Assembly (NCBI RefSeq): GCF_019059575.1
Contig: NW_024881698.1
Span: 496,001 to 560,000 of the forward strand
Direction: 5' to 3'
DNA from: Amphibalanus amphitrite
Taxonomy: Eukaryota > Arthropoda > Thecostraca > Balanomorpha > Balanidae
Length of the DNA stretch: 64,000 nt
In this document: one piece after another, positions 1-12,500 of the stretch
Position numbering within the stretch: position 1 is the first letter of the stretch
How the letters are laid out: every line of letters starts with the position of its first letter
Translations under genes and position numbers: made by a program
The notes under the pieces: generated by a model
Database searches by the model: none
Seen by the model: only the letters and a program-made list of their open reading frames with translations
What the model was told of the DNA's origin: nothing

Positions 1-1892
1 CTGACATCGGCCATCAGAAGTTGCTACAAAGCTGCATGGCTGTCGAGATCAGCCACCAGGCTGAGGCTGACCAGCGGAGCGCTGTGCTTGCACGTCGCGT
101 GATATTACCCCATGTTAGGGTCGTTGTTGCAGACATACCTATATACAGGTCACATTTTCACAGGAACTGCCAAAGCGCCGTGGTAGTTTAAGTTTGAAAT
201 AGCGAAGACATCTGTAAGTAAATAAAACGCAAGGCTCATAGTCGTAGCCAGTAGGCATCAAGTGAGATAATGGATCAGTACCTATTGCTAACCTCTGTTG
301 TGGACATCAATATCGCATATTCGTGAGTGCGGGAATATCAGACACTTACAATGCGTGTCATTGCTACATGATAGCAGACCGTGCAGCAGAACAACGTGGC
401 AGAACAATGCAAGAACAATGTGTCCGCCATACCTTTACCATCCCGGACACACCGTCCGACATACAGGTGTGTACAAACCATTCGTTAGCGCCACTATGCA
501 TTTTCAGACTGAGGTGGCAATTATGACTATGTCATGCTATGTCAATTAATATATCCGACGATTCTGTCACCCATTCAGACACCTGTCCTAGAATTACCAG
601 CTCTTAACGACAATGGATGATACAACTAGCTTCATTGTTTATAGGGATGTTGATGTAAAGTGCGTCTATACCTAAGTAATGCATACTGAATACCTAATAT
701 CTAGTCCCAGTGCAGTATCAGCTCTGCATTCTGCATGGGAGCAAACGTGTAGTGAACACAAAACTGTGATGTTAAGTGCTCTTCAATATCTAAATATATT
801 CCTATTTGTTGTTGCTTGCATTTTATATCTTTATTACATGACCAGAGATATCGCTACGGAATTTGTGTGTGCGTGTGTGTGTGTCTAACCTTAACCCTGG
901 TGGGATAGGAGTTTTTGGCCGCACTCCCAGTTTATTGAGCGTATAATGAAAATCACTGCGCGCAGTGCCTCAAGATTTGGTATGGTTTATACTACGTAAT
1001 AATTGCATCGTGTGTGAGAATTTAGCCACAGGTCACCTAAGGTTAGCTCACAATGACAAGTTAACGTCGCCAGAAATGATCCCGGATATGCAATTTTGAC
1101 ATGCCATGCCATCGTGCGGTTGTCATGGTATACTGCACGTCGAAGGCTATACAACATACCTACATTCCCACTGTTGTTTGTTAGGTGAGGTAAATTACCA
1201 ATGGTGTTGACATTGGGTCAAAGTCAGGTCAAAGCCACTCAGGTTGCGAAGTATGATCGAATGAAGTAACATTGCGTATCATTCGATTCGGCAGATGTTT
1301 CTGAGTCAATCCGTGGCTTCCCCGTCAATAACTCCCAGTTTGCTCGGGAGTTATTGACGAAAAACCCCTATGACCGTGAGGTTATAAATATGTCTTACAA
1401 GGTCAGCAATACAAAAATTAAGCAGCGGACCTTTCCAGGAGTGTATGAAATCACCACTCCATTCCATGTGTTTGACATGGGATGAGCCTTGGATCATGTC
1501 TGACGCCAAAATAACGGCTTCCATTTTTACCCATTGACTTATCATGGCGAGGTCACGTGACCGACCTGACCTCAGTTGACCTTTATGAAAACCCGAGACA
1601 CAGTTACACCGTGCCGGCACCGGCGCTGCCATTTGGAGGTCGGCCTTCCTGGAACTGGCGGGCGGGAGGGGGGGAGGGAGGAACCCACGCGGTACACACG
1701 GCGCTGCGGCGGCACACAAAGACGGCGCCCGTGCACGGCAGCGCCGCTGATCGACCAGGCGCGTCACAACCGCCGCTAACGAGCCGCCGGCAGCCGCCGG
1801 TGGAGTACCAGGGTGCTTGGGTATAACACGCATGCATTGTAATATAGTGCGCACTGAACACGCCCGGACGTACGAAATCGGACATTTTATAC
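1..1892. other. No gene recognised; partial old transposon interior
   Basis: I see no supportable gene here. Open frames are short and show no family resemblance. Positions about 1200-1600 resemble the interior of the TTAA-flanked element at 14049-15081: a GGGAGTTATTGACGAAAAA-like phrase, then a CCCATTGACTTAT phrase and a run of GACCTGACCT words, in the same order as at about 14520-14780. This is therefore probably a truncated, decayed copy. Positions about 1600-1830 are GC-rich without recognisable coding content. A short GT dinucleotide run is at about 865-885. Confidence 0.5.
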
Positions 1893-2091
1893 ATATGTTA
1901 CAGGCAAAGTGAAAACTCGGGCATTTTGCAAAATGCCTAGGCAATTTGCAAAATGCCTGACCCGCCAGGCATTTTGCAAAATGCCCAGGCAGTTTGCAAA
2001 CTGCCTGACCCACCAGACATTTTGCAAACTGCCTAGGCATTTTACAAAATGCCTGACCCGCCAGGCATTTTGCAAAATGCCTGGGAGTGGG
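1893..2091 (+). repeat. Array of about seven 18-bp palindromes (GGCATTTTGCAAAATGCC), copy 1
   Basis: The block is built from near-perfect palindromes GGCATTTTGCAAAATGCC (variants GGCAGTTTGCAAACTGCC). They are joined alternately by a 2-bp spacer (TA or CA) and a roughly 10-bp spacer (TGACCCGCCA), giving a unit of about 48 bp. It is preceded by a leader, GTTACAGGCAAAGTGAAAAC. A second copy in inverted orientation lies at 4479-4652. The open frame across it is a by-product of the repeat and is not evidence of a protein. Confidence 0.85.
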
Positions 2092-2517
2092 TTTTCATAT
2101 ATTCCACCGTTTTTGTTGACTACAGGCGTTGATCATAAACGTTCCACTGTGACTGACCCCACAACACATTTCACATGTGTTGTGGGCACATGTGACACAT
2201 TCCACGGTCACGAATACAGGGTGTCACGAAATTGTTGCGAGATGTTGTGCTTGTGTCCCGAAATGTATTGCATCGTAGTTGCGTTAGTGTTCTCCAGCAC
2301 CTCGCTGACAAGTTATCAGCGGCCACATGGTCTGTCCCCGCGGCACCTGGTGAAGCTCAAATAGGCCTCTGTAGCCCATCATGCCCCAAACGAGAATCCC
2401 CAGTCACCAGTGCCCAGTGAGTGCTTCACCGTCTCGACGGTGCAGCGCGGCGCCTCTGAGCTGCTGTTGGCCCAGAACTGCTTGTCGGGACGGTTAGTGA
2501 CTAAGAAGAGCTCTAAT

Positions 2518-3711
2518 AGCCGTTTTCACGACGGGCTATCCGGTGAGTGCACCTAATTTGACCAAATCTGCACCTAATCTCTTTTACAGCAAATATATTT
2601 ATTTTATGAATTTATTTCCGTGTTTTAACCGATGATGCTCTCTAATAGTATGACAAAGGAGGCATATAAGCAATTAGTAGGCCTACAACCCTAGCTGATA
2701 GCTACTAAGAGACACTGAAGTCTGAACCTCATTTGACCAAATATGCACTTAATCTGCACCAGATGTTAACTAAATGTGTAGGGGAGAGTGGGGCAAAGCG
2801 GCCACCCTAACGTTTCTCACGATGCCAACGCTTGATTTTTAAACTTGGAAAGATTATTTCTATACCAATGTGATCCCTAGTAAGTTGCCTTTTATTTCAA
2901 CTGCGTTTTATTTCCAAAGGCGTTCACATATGAAAGATATTGACAAAACTTTAAACCTATGCATATTGGCCACTTTGCCCCATACCCTGGGGCAAAGCGG
3001 CCACCGGCGTCTTCTCAAGTCCCGATATGAGAAACAAAATAGTTGCCTCGTGTACGACTATTGTATTTGATGGTGACAAGGTTAATCGAGGATGGATGTT
3101 TACTTTATCATCTTCCACCTGTAGGTAAACAAAGAAAGGATTTTCATGAAAATAAACATTTAATTGCATTATTTGGTAACTCATGCAGCTGAAAAGTGGC
3201 CAAGATGAATGCATGACGACACATTTCAATATAAATAATGTTTTTTATCCAGATGGAAGCAACTTATGGCCAATTGGGGGGTGGCCACTTTGCCCCGGCC
3301 ACTTTGCCCCGCGCATACCGTCCGAGACAAAAATATTCCAGCTTAGCTATTAGTGGGGTAAAAAACATTAGAATAGGTAGAATACATGTACGATAACCAT
3401 GCAATGCATGGACAAGAACGCTTATAAAAATTCCAAAACGGTTATGGAATAACATAACATTTAAAAATTGTAAACATAGTTGGTAACCTGGCAAGAAAGG
3501 CTTTTCCGTGTTTCACAGAACAATGGTGATGGCCGATGGGCCTGAAACCCCGGTCTGGCTCATTCGAACGACCGTGAAGAGAAGTATAATTGGAAACCAT
3601 AAATTGGAACTGACGCCAGCTATGAAGGGCTAAAACGATGGGTGGCCGCTTTGCCCCGGGTGGCCGCTTTGCCCCACTCTCCCCTACCAGATGGCCGTCG
3701 TGAAAACGGCT
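2518..3711. mobile_element. Non-autonomous TIR element (AGCCGTTTTCACGACGG), interrupted
   Basis: A 17-bp terminal inverted repeat is visible: AGCCGTTTTCACGACGG at 2518 and its complement CCGTCGTGAAAACGGCT ending at 3711. Removing the element at 2781-3684 plus one TA leaves an element of about 290 bp. Its left half carries repeated phrases of the type CACCTAATTTGACCAAAT. No coding capacity is seen. Superfamily is unassigned. Confidence 0.65.
2781..3684. mobile_element. TA-flanked TIR element 1 (keyword GCGGCCAC), 904 bp
   Basis: The ends are GGGGAGAGTGGGGCAAAGCG (left) and the inverse ...GCTTTGCCCCACTCTCCCC (right), flanked by TA at 2779-2780 and 3685-3686. The compound word GGGGCAAAG plus CGGCCACC recurs inside, at about 2979-3006 and 3278-3316 and again twice at the right end, in both orientations. 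No transposase frame is present. TA duplication fits Tc1/mariner or another TA-targeting superfamily; I cannot assign it further. It sits inside the element at 2518-3711. Confidence 0.8.
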
Positions 3712-4478
3712 AATATCGCCTCACGGCCTCATCATTAAAAAGTCTGAATCTCTAGTCTTGAGTGGTCCAGATTTGGTGGGTTTTGTCGAAATCCAGCTGC
3801 ACCACTAATGGATGACGATAAGTCAGGGTTGCAGCCTGATGTTGAGCGGCTTCAGCTTCATGGTAAAATCTTCAGATACCGGGGGATGGCCGATTTAGAT
3901 GCCCTGGTGCCGGACCCGTTCAAATTACATCCATTCAGCACTCAGGAGGGGCATGGAGGGACAAGACCGCGTCAACCGCGTATCAAATTCGTGACACTCT
4001 GAATACCTACGTGTCGAGATGGAGCCAACGCTGAATGGACATGAGCCACCGTCTCCGTACCTTTCGTATAGGTATACGGAGTTGTAGCCGTGTGTATAAA
4101 TGCTGCGATGTCCAGTATTCTGCCCTCGTGGGCAACTGTTCCGGCAGAGACGATTGATAATGTACGCAAACGTGTAACAATCAAATTTTCGCAAATTGGA
4201 AGAGTTGATCAATATCCAACCATAGTATTTTCAAAAAGCCACCAAGAGCTCTTAGAAACAGTACAATCATTGTACCGAGCGCGTGTTTACCCACGAAACC
4301 ACGCCCGGTGCTCGGCACCCGACGGCCGCTGGGGCTCAGTGACCTGAACTCGGCTGCGCTACCCGGAGAACGCAGTGTCCCCACTCCCCTCGCTTGGTGC
4401 GCATTGACAGCAATGAACTTTTGTAAGCGGCAGTTACAAATGATGCTTACCTATACATCGTCGCTAGTGCGAGTTTGA
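3712..4478. other. No gene recognised
   Basis: Unannotated stretch. Small open frames occur on both strands but none shows a recognisable domain, splice structure or codon pattern. I see no RNA gene or clear repeat. Confidence 0.4.
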
Positions 4479-4652
4479 TGCCAGGCATTTTGCAAAATGC
4501 CTGGGAAAATATTTCAGGCAGTTTGCAAAATGCCTGGTGGGTCAGGCAGTTTGCAAACTGCCTGGGCATTTTGCAAAATGCCTGGCCGGTCAGGCATTTT
4601 GCAAATTGCCTAGGCATTTTGCAAAATGCCCGAGTTTTCACTTTGCCTGTAA
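4479..4652 (-). repeat. Palindrome array, copy 2 (inverted relative to copy 1)
   Basis: Same architecture as 1893-2091 in opposite orientation: successive GGCATTTTGCAAAATGCC and GGCAGTTTGCAAACTGCC palindromes, ending in GAGTTTTCACTTTGCCTGTAAC, the complement of the leader of copy 1. The two copies may be independent insertions of one foldback element or the arms of a larger 2.76-kb inverted structure. Confidence 0.85.
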
Positions 4653-6177
4653 CACATACACAGAACACTATTGGGGACGGTTGTAATCACCTTTCCAAAC
4701 AAATAAAGACACAGCTTTGCAGCAGTAAATAGCACTATTCTAAGCTCTTATTTCGAAAATCATTGATTAAAGTAGAACATCCAACATTTTACCTTTAGCG
4801 TTAAAAGAAAAAAAATACATTTTTAGACACCTTCATCTCCAGACAAGGCTGTGGAATCGCACTCGGAATCAGATGCCTACAAATGACCCGGATCTCGGGA
4901 TCAAAATTTAACAACGGGATGCCAAATTTATGTTTATATCAACGTCAAACTTTATGGCGCTATGCGCCACGGTTTCCTATATGCGTGGAACGATAACGAT
5001 TGAAAGACGTAAAATTGACTCCGTCGGCCCTCCCACAACAGGCCAGAGGACTGTTGTCATCACCGGCGGGCGACACTGACTCTGGCCGCCGGGTAATGAC
5101 GCCGTCGTGTGACCCGCGGGCGCGCGGGCGCGGCCCCCTCAGTGGGGACCACAAGAGTAACGATCGGTGTGCACTGTGCCGCTCCGGTGAATGGCCCCGT
5201 GCCGCGGCAGAAGGTACGCCACCGACCACAGAGCCGGACTCGTGAAGACGGCGACAGGAAAAAGGCCCGGGGCCTAGGACTACTCCTCAGTCCGTGCTGT
5301 TGCATGCAGTGGCGGGACAATTGTCCGAGACTTTGTTCCACGTCGTCCCGGCTGTGGGCTGAGGTCGTCCTTCCCTGAACTAAGAGTTCAGTGGCAGCCC
5401 ATGCCCGCCACTGCACTGGGCACTGGGCAGCTCATCTCCTGCAAAACATACTAAACACGCGCCGCGTGAAGATTTTCCCAGACCCTGCCTACCGTTAACG
5501 GGAGCAGTTCGTCTCCACCCCCACAATCTCGAAATGCTACCCAACAATTCTAAATAATCGAACTATGAGACATTATGTTTATTGTCTTTCGAGCAGCAAT
5601 TTGACACAGATTCGGTCTGTATCACCGTCGACTGGCAAGAGTTCCGCACAGATCCATCGCCCCGCACAGGCGCGGCGATCCACTCACAGATCCATCGCCC
5701 CACAATGGGTGCGGAGATCCAATCGCAGACCTAGATACCTAGACATCTTGGTCCGACCGCACACACAACAGTACACAGGGCGGAACACTGAGCAATCGAC
5801 CTGTCCGCTCCACGCCAATACAAAACTACAGCAACACAGATCAGAGCAGATACACTGAGAGCGGCCGGAGCCACAAAGGCCCATTCCCTCCCTAAAACAG
5901 CTATCCATTGCCCGCTCCCCGATAAGTCTCCAGGAGATTAGTCAGGAGGGAGGACCCGTCACCAGCTCTGCTGCTGACGTCCCGGCCGGACGTCCGCCAC
6001 CCTTTCGTCCCCGGGCACGAACTCGGTGCCCCGTCTCAGTCGGGATCCCACCGACAGGACGCCACCGGGACTCTACTCCAGCTGCCGCACCCTGGGGTCC
6101 AGCGGCGGACGGTGGAACGGGACGGGGCGCTGGCCATCCCGACCCGGCGGCGCCTTCAGTCGACGCCAATAACAACG
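4653..6177. other. 3' flank of EDC3; no gene recognised
   Basis: Positions about 5000-6180 are GC-rich with several open frames on both strands, none recognisable. It lies immediately downstream of the EDC3 stop codon and probably contains the 3' UTR. A telomere- or transposon-type feature is not visible. Confidence 0.4.
5578..5583 (-). promoter_or_regulatory. Candidate polyadenylation signal AATAAA for EDC3
   Basis: On the minus strand the hexamer AATAAA occurs about 660 nt after the EDC3 stop codon. I saw no other AATAAA between it and the stop. A single hexamer is weak evidence; transcript 3' ends would decide. Confidence 0.3.
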
Positions 6178-6180
6178 CCA

Positions 6181-6251
6181 GTCGACGTCAGTGTCCGGCG
6201 CCACCACGTCAGTCGACGTCAGTGTCCGGCGCCACCACGTCAGTCGACGTC
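6181..6251. repeat. 31-bp tandem repeat spanning the EDC3 stop codon
   Basis: The unit beginning GTCGACGTCAGTGTCCGGCG is present at 6181-6211 and 6212-6242 with a partial third copy from 6243. The EDC3 termination codon (6240-6242) and its last residues (D-V-D) lie at the repeat boundary, so the final codons and the start of the 3' UTR are repeat derived. Confidence 0.85.
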
Positions 6252-6598
6252 GCGCGCGTGCAGCGGTATGACGATGCGCGGCCCGAACGGCGACACGTAC
6301 TCGATGCGCTGGCTGCGGAACACCTCGGTGGGCACGTTCAGGTTGCAGAGGTAGACGGCGCCCTGCTGCGCGCCGTAGCCCAGCGGCAGCACGGCGCCCA
6401 GCGTGTACTTGCACTCGATGGCGGCGGGCGCGGCGGCGGCCGGCGGCGGCGGCGCCGGCGGGTCCAGCGCCAGCACCGGCGCCCGGCTGCCGTTGGCCCA
6501 GGCCACAGCCGACCGGTGCCACGGCTGGAAGGCCAGCTGCGAGCTCAGCTCGTGGTCGTCCAGCGTGCACACGATCAGGTCCACCGTCTCGGGCAGGT
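6240..6598 (-). CDS. EDC3: EDC3 exon 9 (last exon)
   Basis: 359 nt, acceptor CCTGCAG, ending in TGA at 6240-6242. Encodes DLPETVDLIVCTLDDHE through WHRSAVAWANGSRAPVLALD and the C-terminal YVSPFGPRIVIPLHARDVD. Very GC-rich third positions contrast with the AT-rich first exons. Confidence 0.95.
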
Positions 6599-9500
6599 CT
6601 GCAGGGAACGGGGACGGGCGGGCGTCACTCCTCACCGGCCGCTGAGCGGGCACCGGGCAGCAATTACAGAAACCAAACCGAACTACCATAGGCGACAAGC
6701 AATAAGCACAACGATCAGCGATGGCATTGACCTGTACTTATGAATGTCACTGGTTTGCTGTTCAGTATTCGAAAGTAAAATAATGTGCAACGCAAATAAG
6801 ACGACATACGGTGCAGCCAAAATGGAATCAGCCCTAGTGGCCAAAATGGAATCAGCCCTAGTGGCAGACTGACAGCGGACAGTGGACGGCGCACGAAGCG
6901 TGCGACGGGAGCCGGCGCGGTGTGCAGCGATCAAACTAGCACGTGCGTCACACCTGAACTTTACCGAGTCTTAACACACTTAGGCCACCAGTTTAGGACG
7001 GCGTTTCTACAAAACAAACCATCAGCGCTGGCCTAAATGCCGGACTGAACAGCGGCGTCATGTTATCGACCCGAGCGACACTCACAGTGAGGGCTCACTG
7101 GGTGCTGAAGGTCTAGCGGCCGTCAGTTCAGAAAGGAAATGTGCAGTAATCAAATAGTAACTAGCCGCAGCCGGTTGAGCACCTGGCAATGTCACGTCAC
7201 GGTACATTTTTAATCAGCACTAAACAAACGGAGCCGCGCAGTGGTTGAATGGCACTTACATTTACGGGGTATGAAGCATGAATAATTTGCAATGCCATAA
7301 GAAGTAGCGCAAGGCCAAATGTCGAGCCGACACAAGGACGACCTCACGCAGGAGTTGAAGGCAACCAAAATTTCAACAGAAATAGAAAGGGTTCACTCAT
7401 ACGTCCTACTTCAGTACCCGGAACTTTTCAGCTGGTCTTTTGTTTATCACGCCTCTCCAGTACCTGTTATCCTATGAAGGTGCTCCTTTTTCTGTTACCT
7501 TTTCAAGCTGGAGGGGCATTCATTCTGGCCGTTGTTCACAATGTCCGGGGATCACATGGTCCAAATGTGGCCAACGGGCTGCAGATAGGGTATGTTCAAA
7601 TTATCCCAAAGAGGCCGGTGCGTAACATTTAGGCCAGGGTTCATAATGTCCAGGGCACAGTGTGTCCAGTGTTCGAAATGGCCAGTGTCTTGAATAAGGG
7701 CGTATTATTTAGGCCAGGATTCATAATGCTCTGAGCACGATGTGTCCAGCGTTCGAAATGGCTAGTGCCTTGAGTGGGCCAAAGTTCACAATGTCCAGGG
7801 ATTACATGGTCCAAATATGGCCATCTGGCTGCAGATTAAGTATATTCGAAGAGGCCAGTGTTCACTGTTCATGCTATCCAAAACAGGCCAAAGGAAGTAA
7901 CCTAGCAACCCAACCTAACCTAACCTAACCTAACCGAACCTAGCCTAACTGACTCCCCTTGGCCTCTTATGGACAGCATGAACACTGGCCTCTTTGACTA
8001 TACCCTATCTGCAGCCAGTTGGCCACATTTCGACTATGTAATCCCTGGACATTATGCCCATTCAAGGCACTGGCTATATCGAACACTGGACACTGGACAC
8101 ATCGTGCCCTGAACATTATGACTCCTGGCCTAAATAATACGCACCCGCTGAGCGCTGTGAGCGCACTGTTTCCCGGCTGCAGCACTGGCGCGGCCAATCA
8201 CCCAGTCATAACACCGGTGGAATTGCGAGCCAGAGCAACGCAACAAACTACAGAGGGCATTTCAATAACAATTCCCTTGTTAATGAAAGCATAATGAGCA
8301 ATGGAGTTAGAAAAACGTCAGCACGTAAGGTAACTATAGAGAGCCAAGCCAAGCCAATAAATCAATGCGTCAGGAACACTGTAAGCTTTATATATTTGCT
8401 CTGCCAACAGCAGACCACAAATGGAATTTCTGTCCGCACGGTAATAGCTGGATTGAGTCCCATTCTGACAGGCACCTGAGACAATATTGCCAGCGGCAGC
8501 CTCGCCGAGCCGATGGGTCGCGTCTCGGCTCCGACCCACCGGCGCGAGGCGCTGGTCAGCGCAGTCTTCGGGGTTTTGGAACGCGTAGACGGCAAGGTCC
8601 TTCAGCGCCCGTGGTTGGCTCATTTACCAACCTCCTAATCTAAATAAAGTCCTCAGCCAAGTTCACGAAGTATTTACCTGTATTGAGGGCACCATCTTTT
8701 CTTTACCACCATCCAAACTACGCCCCGCTCCCCTATTCCTGTCCCGCCCCCCATCGCCGTCATCCACGGCACCCAGCCGTAATTCTCTCTTCCTCGTCCC
8801 CATCGAAAGCCCAGACTTACCGGTGAATCTGAGAACAGGACCAGGCGGGACAGAATCTCCCGTGTGTCTGGAAAATATCTATCAGTGTGTAAAAGTGCAT
8901 GTGTGTGGGGGAGGGGGGGGGTGAACACGAAACAGTCTGCCTGTTGCGTGTCTGGGGCAGTCCCCGTGGCTGGCTGGTGTGTGTTCCGGGGCAGTGCCCG
9001 TGGCTGGCTGGTAACTGTCTCGGGCAGTCCCCGTGGCTGGCTGGTAAGTGTCTGGGGCAATCCCTGTGATAGACTGGCTAGTAAGTGTCTGGGGCAGTTC
9101 CCGTGGCTGGCTGGTGTGTGTTCCGGGGCAGTCCCCGTGGCTGGCTGGTGTGTGTTCCGGGGCAGTCCCTGTGACAATCTGGCTGGTACGTGTCTGAGGC
9201 AGTCTCCGTGGCTGGCTGGTGTGTGTCTCGGGCAGTCCCTGTGATATAGTGGCGCCCTCCAAACCACCAACCCGAGACGCTGAGGTCAGCCGACAGCCGG
9301 GCTGTGTATCACCAGTATAACGTGTAGGAGTGTGTGTGTGTGTGTGTGTGGAGAGAGGCGTCTGTGACCCACCTGATACGGTGTGCGTCAGCCGACAGCC
9401 GGTGAGCCGGTACAGCTGCAGCTCGGTGCTCAGCGCGCGGCACGTCAGCGCCAGGTCCGGCAGGAACACAGTCACCTGCACGCCGTGGCCGGCCAGCTGG

Positions 9501-12500
9501 CGCGCCGCGTTCAGCCCTGCGCGCGGACACAGGCGGAGGGGCGTCAGAACAGGATGAAGCCGCCGCACAGCACGGCAACACAAGGAAGGGGTCCGTAACT
9601 ACACTGTTTTTGGATTTGGGTCTATAATTTCCGCTGCCCTGAAGGTTCATTCACTACATCAGCCATGACATGAGCAATGAGCATACACGACGCTGAGGTA
9701 GGGAGTTCGCAGACTTCATGGTTCAGAGACTGAAACCTATGCTCTTTTGCATTCACACATTCATAGTCTTTGCTCCCCGGTGGCACCCCGAGAGTAGGGT
9801 TCGTAAACTGTACAGCACTGTATGTACACTCACACACTCTCCACTCACCGGCCGCTCCCTGAGAGTAGGGTTCACACACTCTACACTCTAAACTGTAAAC
9901 TCACCGGCCGCTCCCTGAGAGTGGGGTCCACACATTCTACACCCTACACTCCACGCTCCACAATGTCCACTCACCGGCCGCTCCCTGAGAGTGGGGTCCG
10001 CACAGACAGGCTACCCGCGGCGCCTGGTGCAGGTTCTCCGGCATCAGCCTGCCGGAGATGGACGGAGCGGACGTCAGATGGGCACAGACATCTATGTCAG
10101 ATGGGCACGTCAGAGTGAACGTCACGTCTGGGCACTGGACTGTCAGAGTGACTTGTCACTGGCCAGAAATGACAGACCCCATCACTGCCGCAGTTAACCA
10201 TCGTTAGCGGCCATGGCCATTGTTGACTGAAGTAGCCCGGGGTGCAGTTGGCTCACCTGGCGTGACTGCCGACCAGCTGGAGCGCCATTTCCGTGCAGCC
10301 GCGGCCCAGCATCTCCTGCTGGCGGCCGATGGTGAGGCCGTGCCGCTGCGCCGCCTGCAGCAGCGTGTCTCGCGCCCGAGACGTCACCGAGGGCACCACC
10401 AGGCCGGTGTCTGGCGGTACAGGCGCGGCAGGTCAGAGCGGGCGGGGCACTACCAAACCCCAGTCTGCACGGTACAGGCGCAGCAGGTCAGAACAGGGCG
10501 GGTCACGGCAGGGCAAAGGCCCGTGCCTGGCACACACATGTCGGAGCAGGTCCCAGCTACCCTTCTGATAAACACTACCCGTACCCACTCAGGTCACAGA
10601 GCGCACCGTCCGACGGCGGAAAGGAGTACCGACGGCGGTTTCCGAGAGACCGCAGTCCCGTAACAGGCGACAAGCACGCTGTTTACAACTGGTCCTATCA
10701 ACGACATTGTTCCACTCACTCAGTTACTCAGGCACGGCCCTCCAGCAATAGAGTGGTTGGTTAGCCGATGTGTTTTGGGTACAATAATTTTGAATGACAG
10801 AGCCAGTTCAGTAAAATGACTCGATAGAAATGAGAAGATGGCTCGTGCCAACACTTCGGCAATGGTTTGCAATAGCCATTAGATGTATTCATCAATACAG
10901 ATCGATTATTGTGATGTTAGCAACCAACCACTTAATACCTGGAGGGCCGTACCTGGTATTTCACAAAAAGTATACTTGATAACACGCCAACGAAGGTGAG
11001 CCACGAGTGGAAATACTGGTCAATACCGGCGTGTTGTGAATGCCGGTGCGCTCAATCACCATCCACGTTCCCCGAAACGACATCAACGACATCAACACAC
11101 ATCAGCTATCCAGCCATTCGCCCACCTAACCGGCTGACGTAAGCCGTAAGTTCCGAGCCTGGAACTGCCCCTGCCCCTGCCCATGTCCCGTCCCCGCCGC
11201 CGCTGCCCCGCCCGGCCGGCCGCTCACCTGTGACATACTCGACCTCTGGCGTCTCCGGCACGGCGATGCGGTTGTAGCGCACTGGCGCCGAATGCAGCAC
11301 GTTCTGGTCGTGCCGGTACTTGGCCTCTGTGCGGCCGCCGCGGCGCCGGTTCGTGTCTACCAGTCGCACCACGTCCGGCTGCTGGCTGCTGTCGATCTCC
11401 TCAAACACGGCCTGCGCGCGCCGCCGCCGTCAGTGATACAGGCACGGTACCGCCGTCAGTGATACAGGTCTGCCCGGCGCCGCCGTCAGTGATACACGCA
11501 CGGTACCGCCGTCAGCGATACAGGTCTGCCCGGCGCCGCCGTCAGTGATACATGCCTACCCGGTGGCGCCGTCAGTGATACATGCCTACCTCTGCCGTGC
11601 AAATGCAAAAACCATTATGTCGGGTCAGAGGCCATTACCTCAGGTCAGAGGTCATCCGAACATAATGGGCTTTGCCTTTATACGGCAGACCTGGCACCGC
11701 CGTCAGTGATACACGCACGGTGCCGCCGTCAGTGATACATGCCTACCCGGCACCGCCGTCAGTGATACATGCCTACCAGCTGGCACCGCCGTCAGTGATA
11801 CAGGCACGGTGCCGCCGTCAGTGATACATGCCTAACCGGTGGCGCCGTCAGTGATACAGGAATACCCGGCGCCATGGGCGTAGGAACGGCTGGAACATTG
11901 TGGGTGCATGGGTGCAGAAATTCGGTCAGTGCCGGTGAAGCGGGGGGGGGGGGGGCAGGGGTGGAAAGCGGTACTGGGTACCGTGTTTTCTCTCGATTTT
12001 GGTATTTATCGCAACCGATATTAGAAAACGGTTTCAGGCGTGAGGTATCGTCGGTATCGTTTTCTAATATCGGTTGGTATTTCAACCATAACGGTTTACT
12101 TTGAAATCAAACGTTATTGTGTTATCTTTAGTAACGCAAGTCTACGTTATTTGTTGCGGTTGTATACATAAACTCTACAATCTGTCAACGTACAATGAAA
12201 AAGTGTTAAAAGAGAGTAAATGAGGAGAGGTGGACCCCTCCCCCCCTTCCATACACACACATTGCTAGGTAGCAGATGCAAGAAAGGGCTGAAAACCAAC
12301 CTGTTTATCAAACAGAGCCAAATTCTTCTCGAAGTCAAATTCTTCATTTTTGAACTTTTCAGCCGGCGTCGAAAAGCAGAGGTCGTTCTTGGACTGCTGC
12401 TGATTACGCCTGGATTTCACGTTGCTTCCACCTGGCAACAAGCATACACCCAATATATGTCTGACATAATGATAATATTCGTCTGTGATAATTTCCCTCT

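Noticed and set aside
1909..2364. 151-codon frame with repeated FCKMPRQFAKCL-like residues
   Set aside because: Translation of the palindrome array; the same text appears in several frames and strands.
1893..4652. CRISPR-like array
   Set aside because: Spacers are not unique sequences, the repeats are palindromes with 2- and 10-bp linkers, and the context is eukaryotic.
8674..9583. 198- and 233-codon minus-strand frames
   Set aside because: Mostly intron 8 minisatellite; only the part at 9373-9516 is real coding sequence (EDC3 exon 8).
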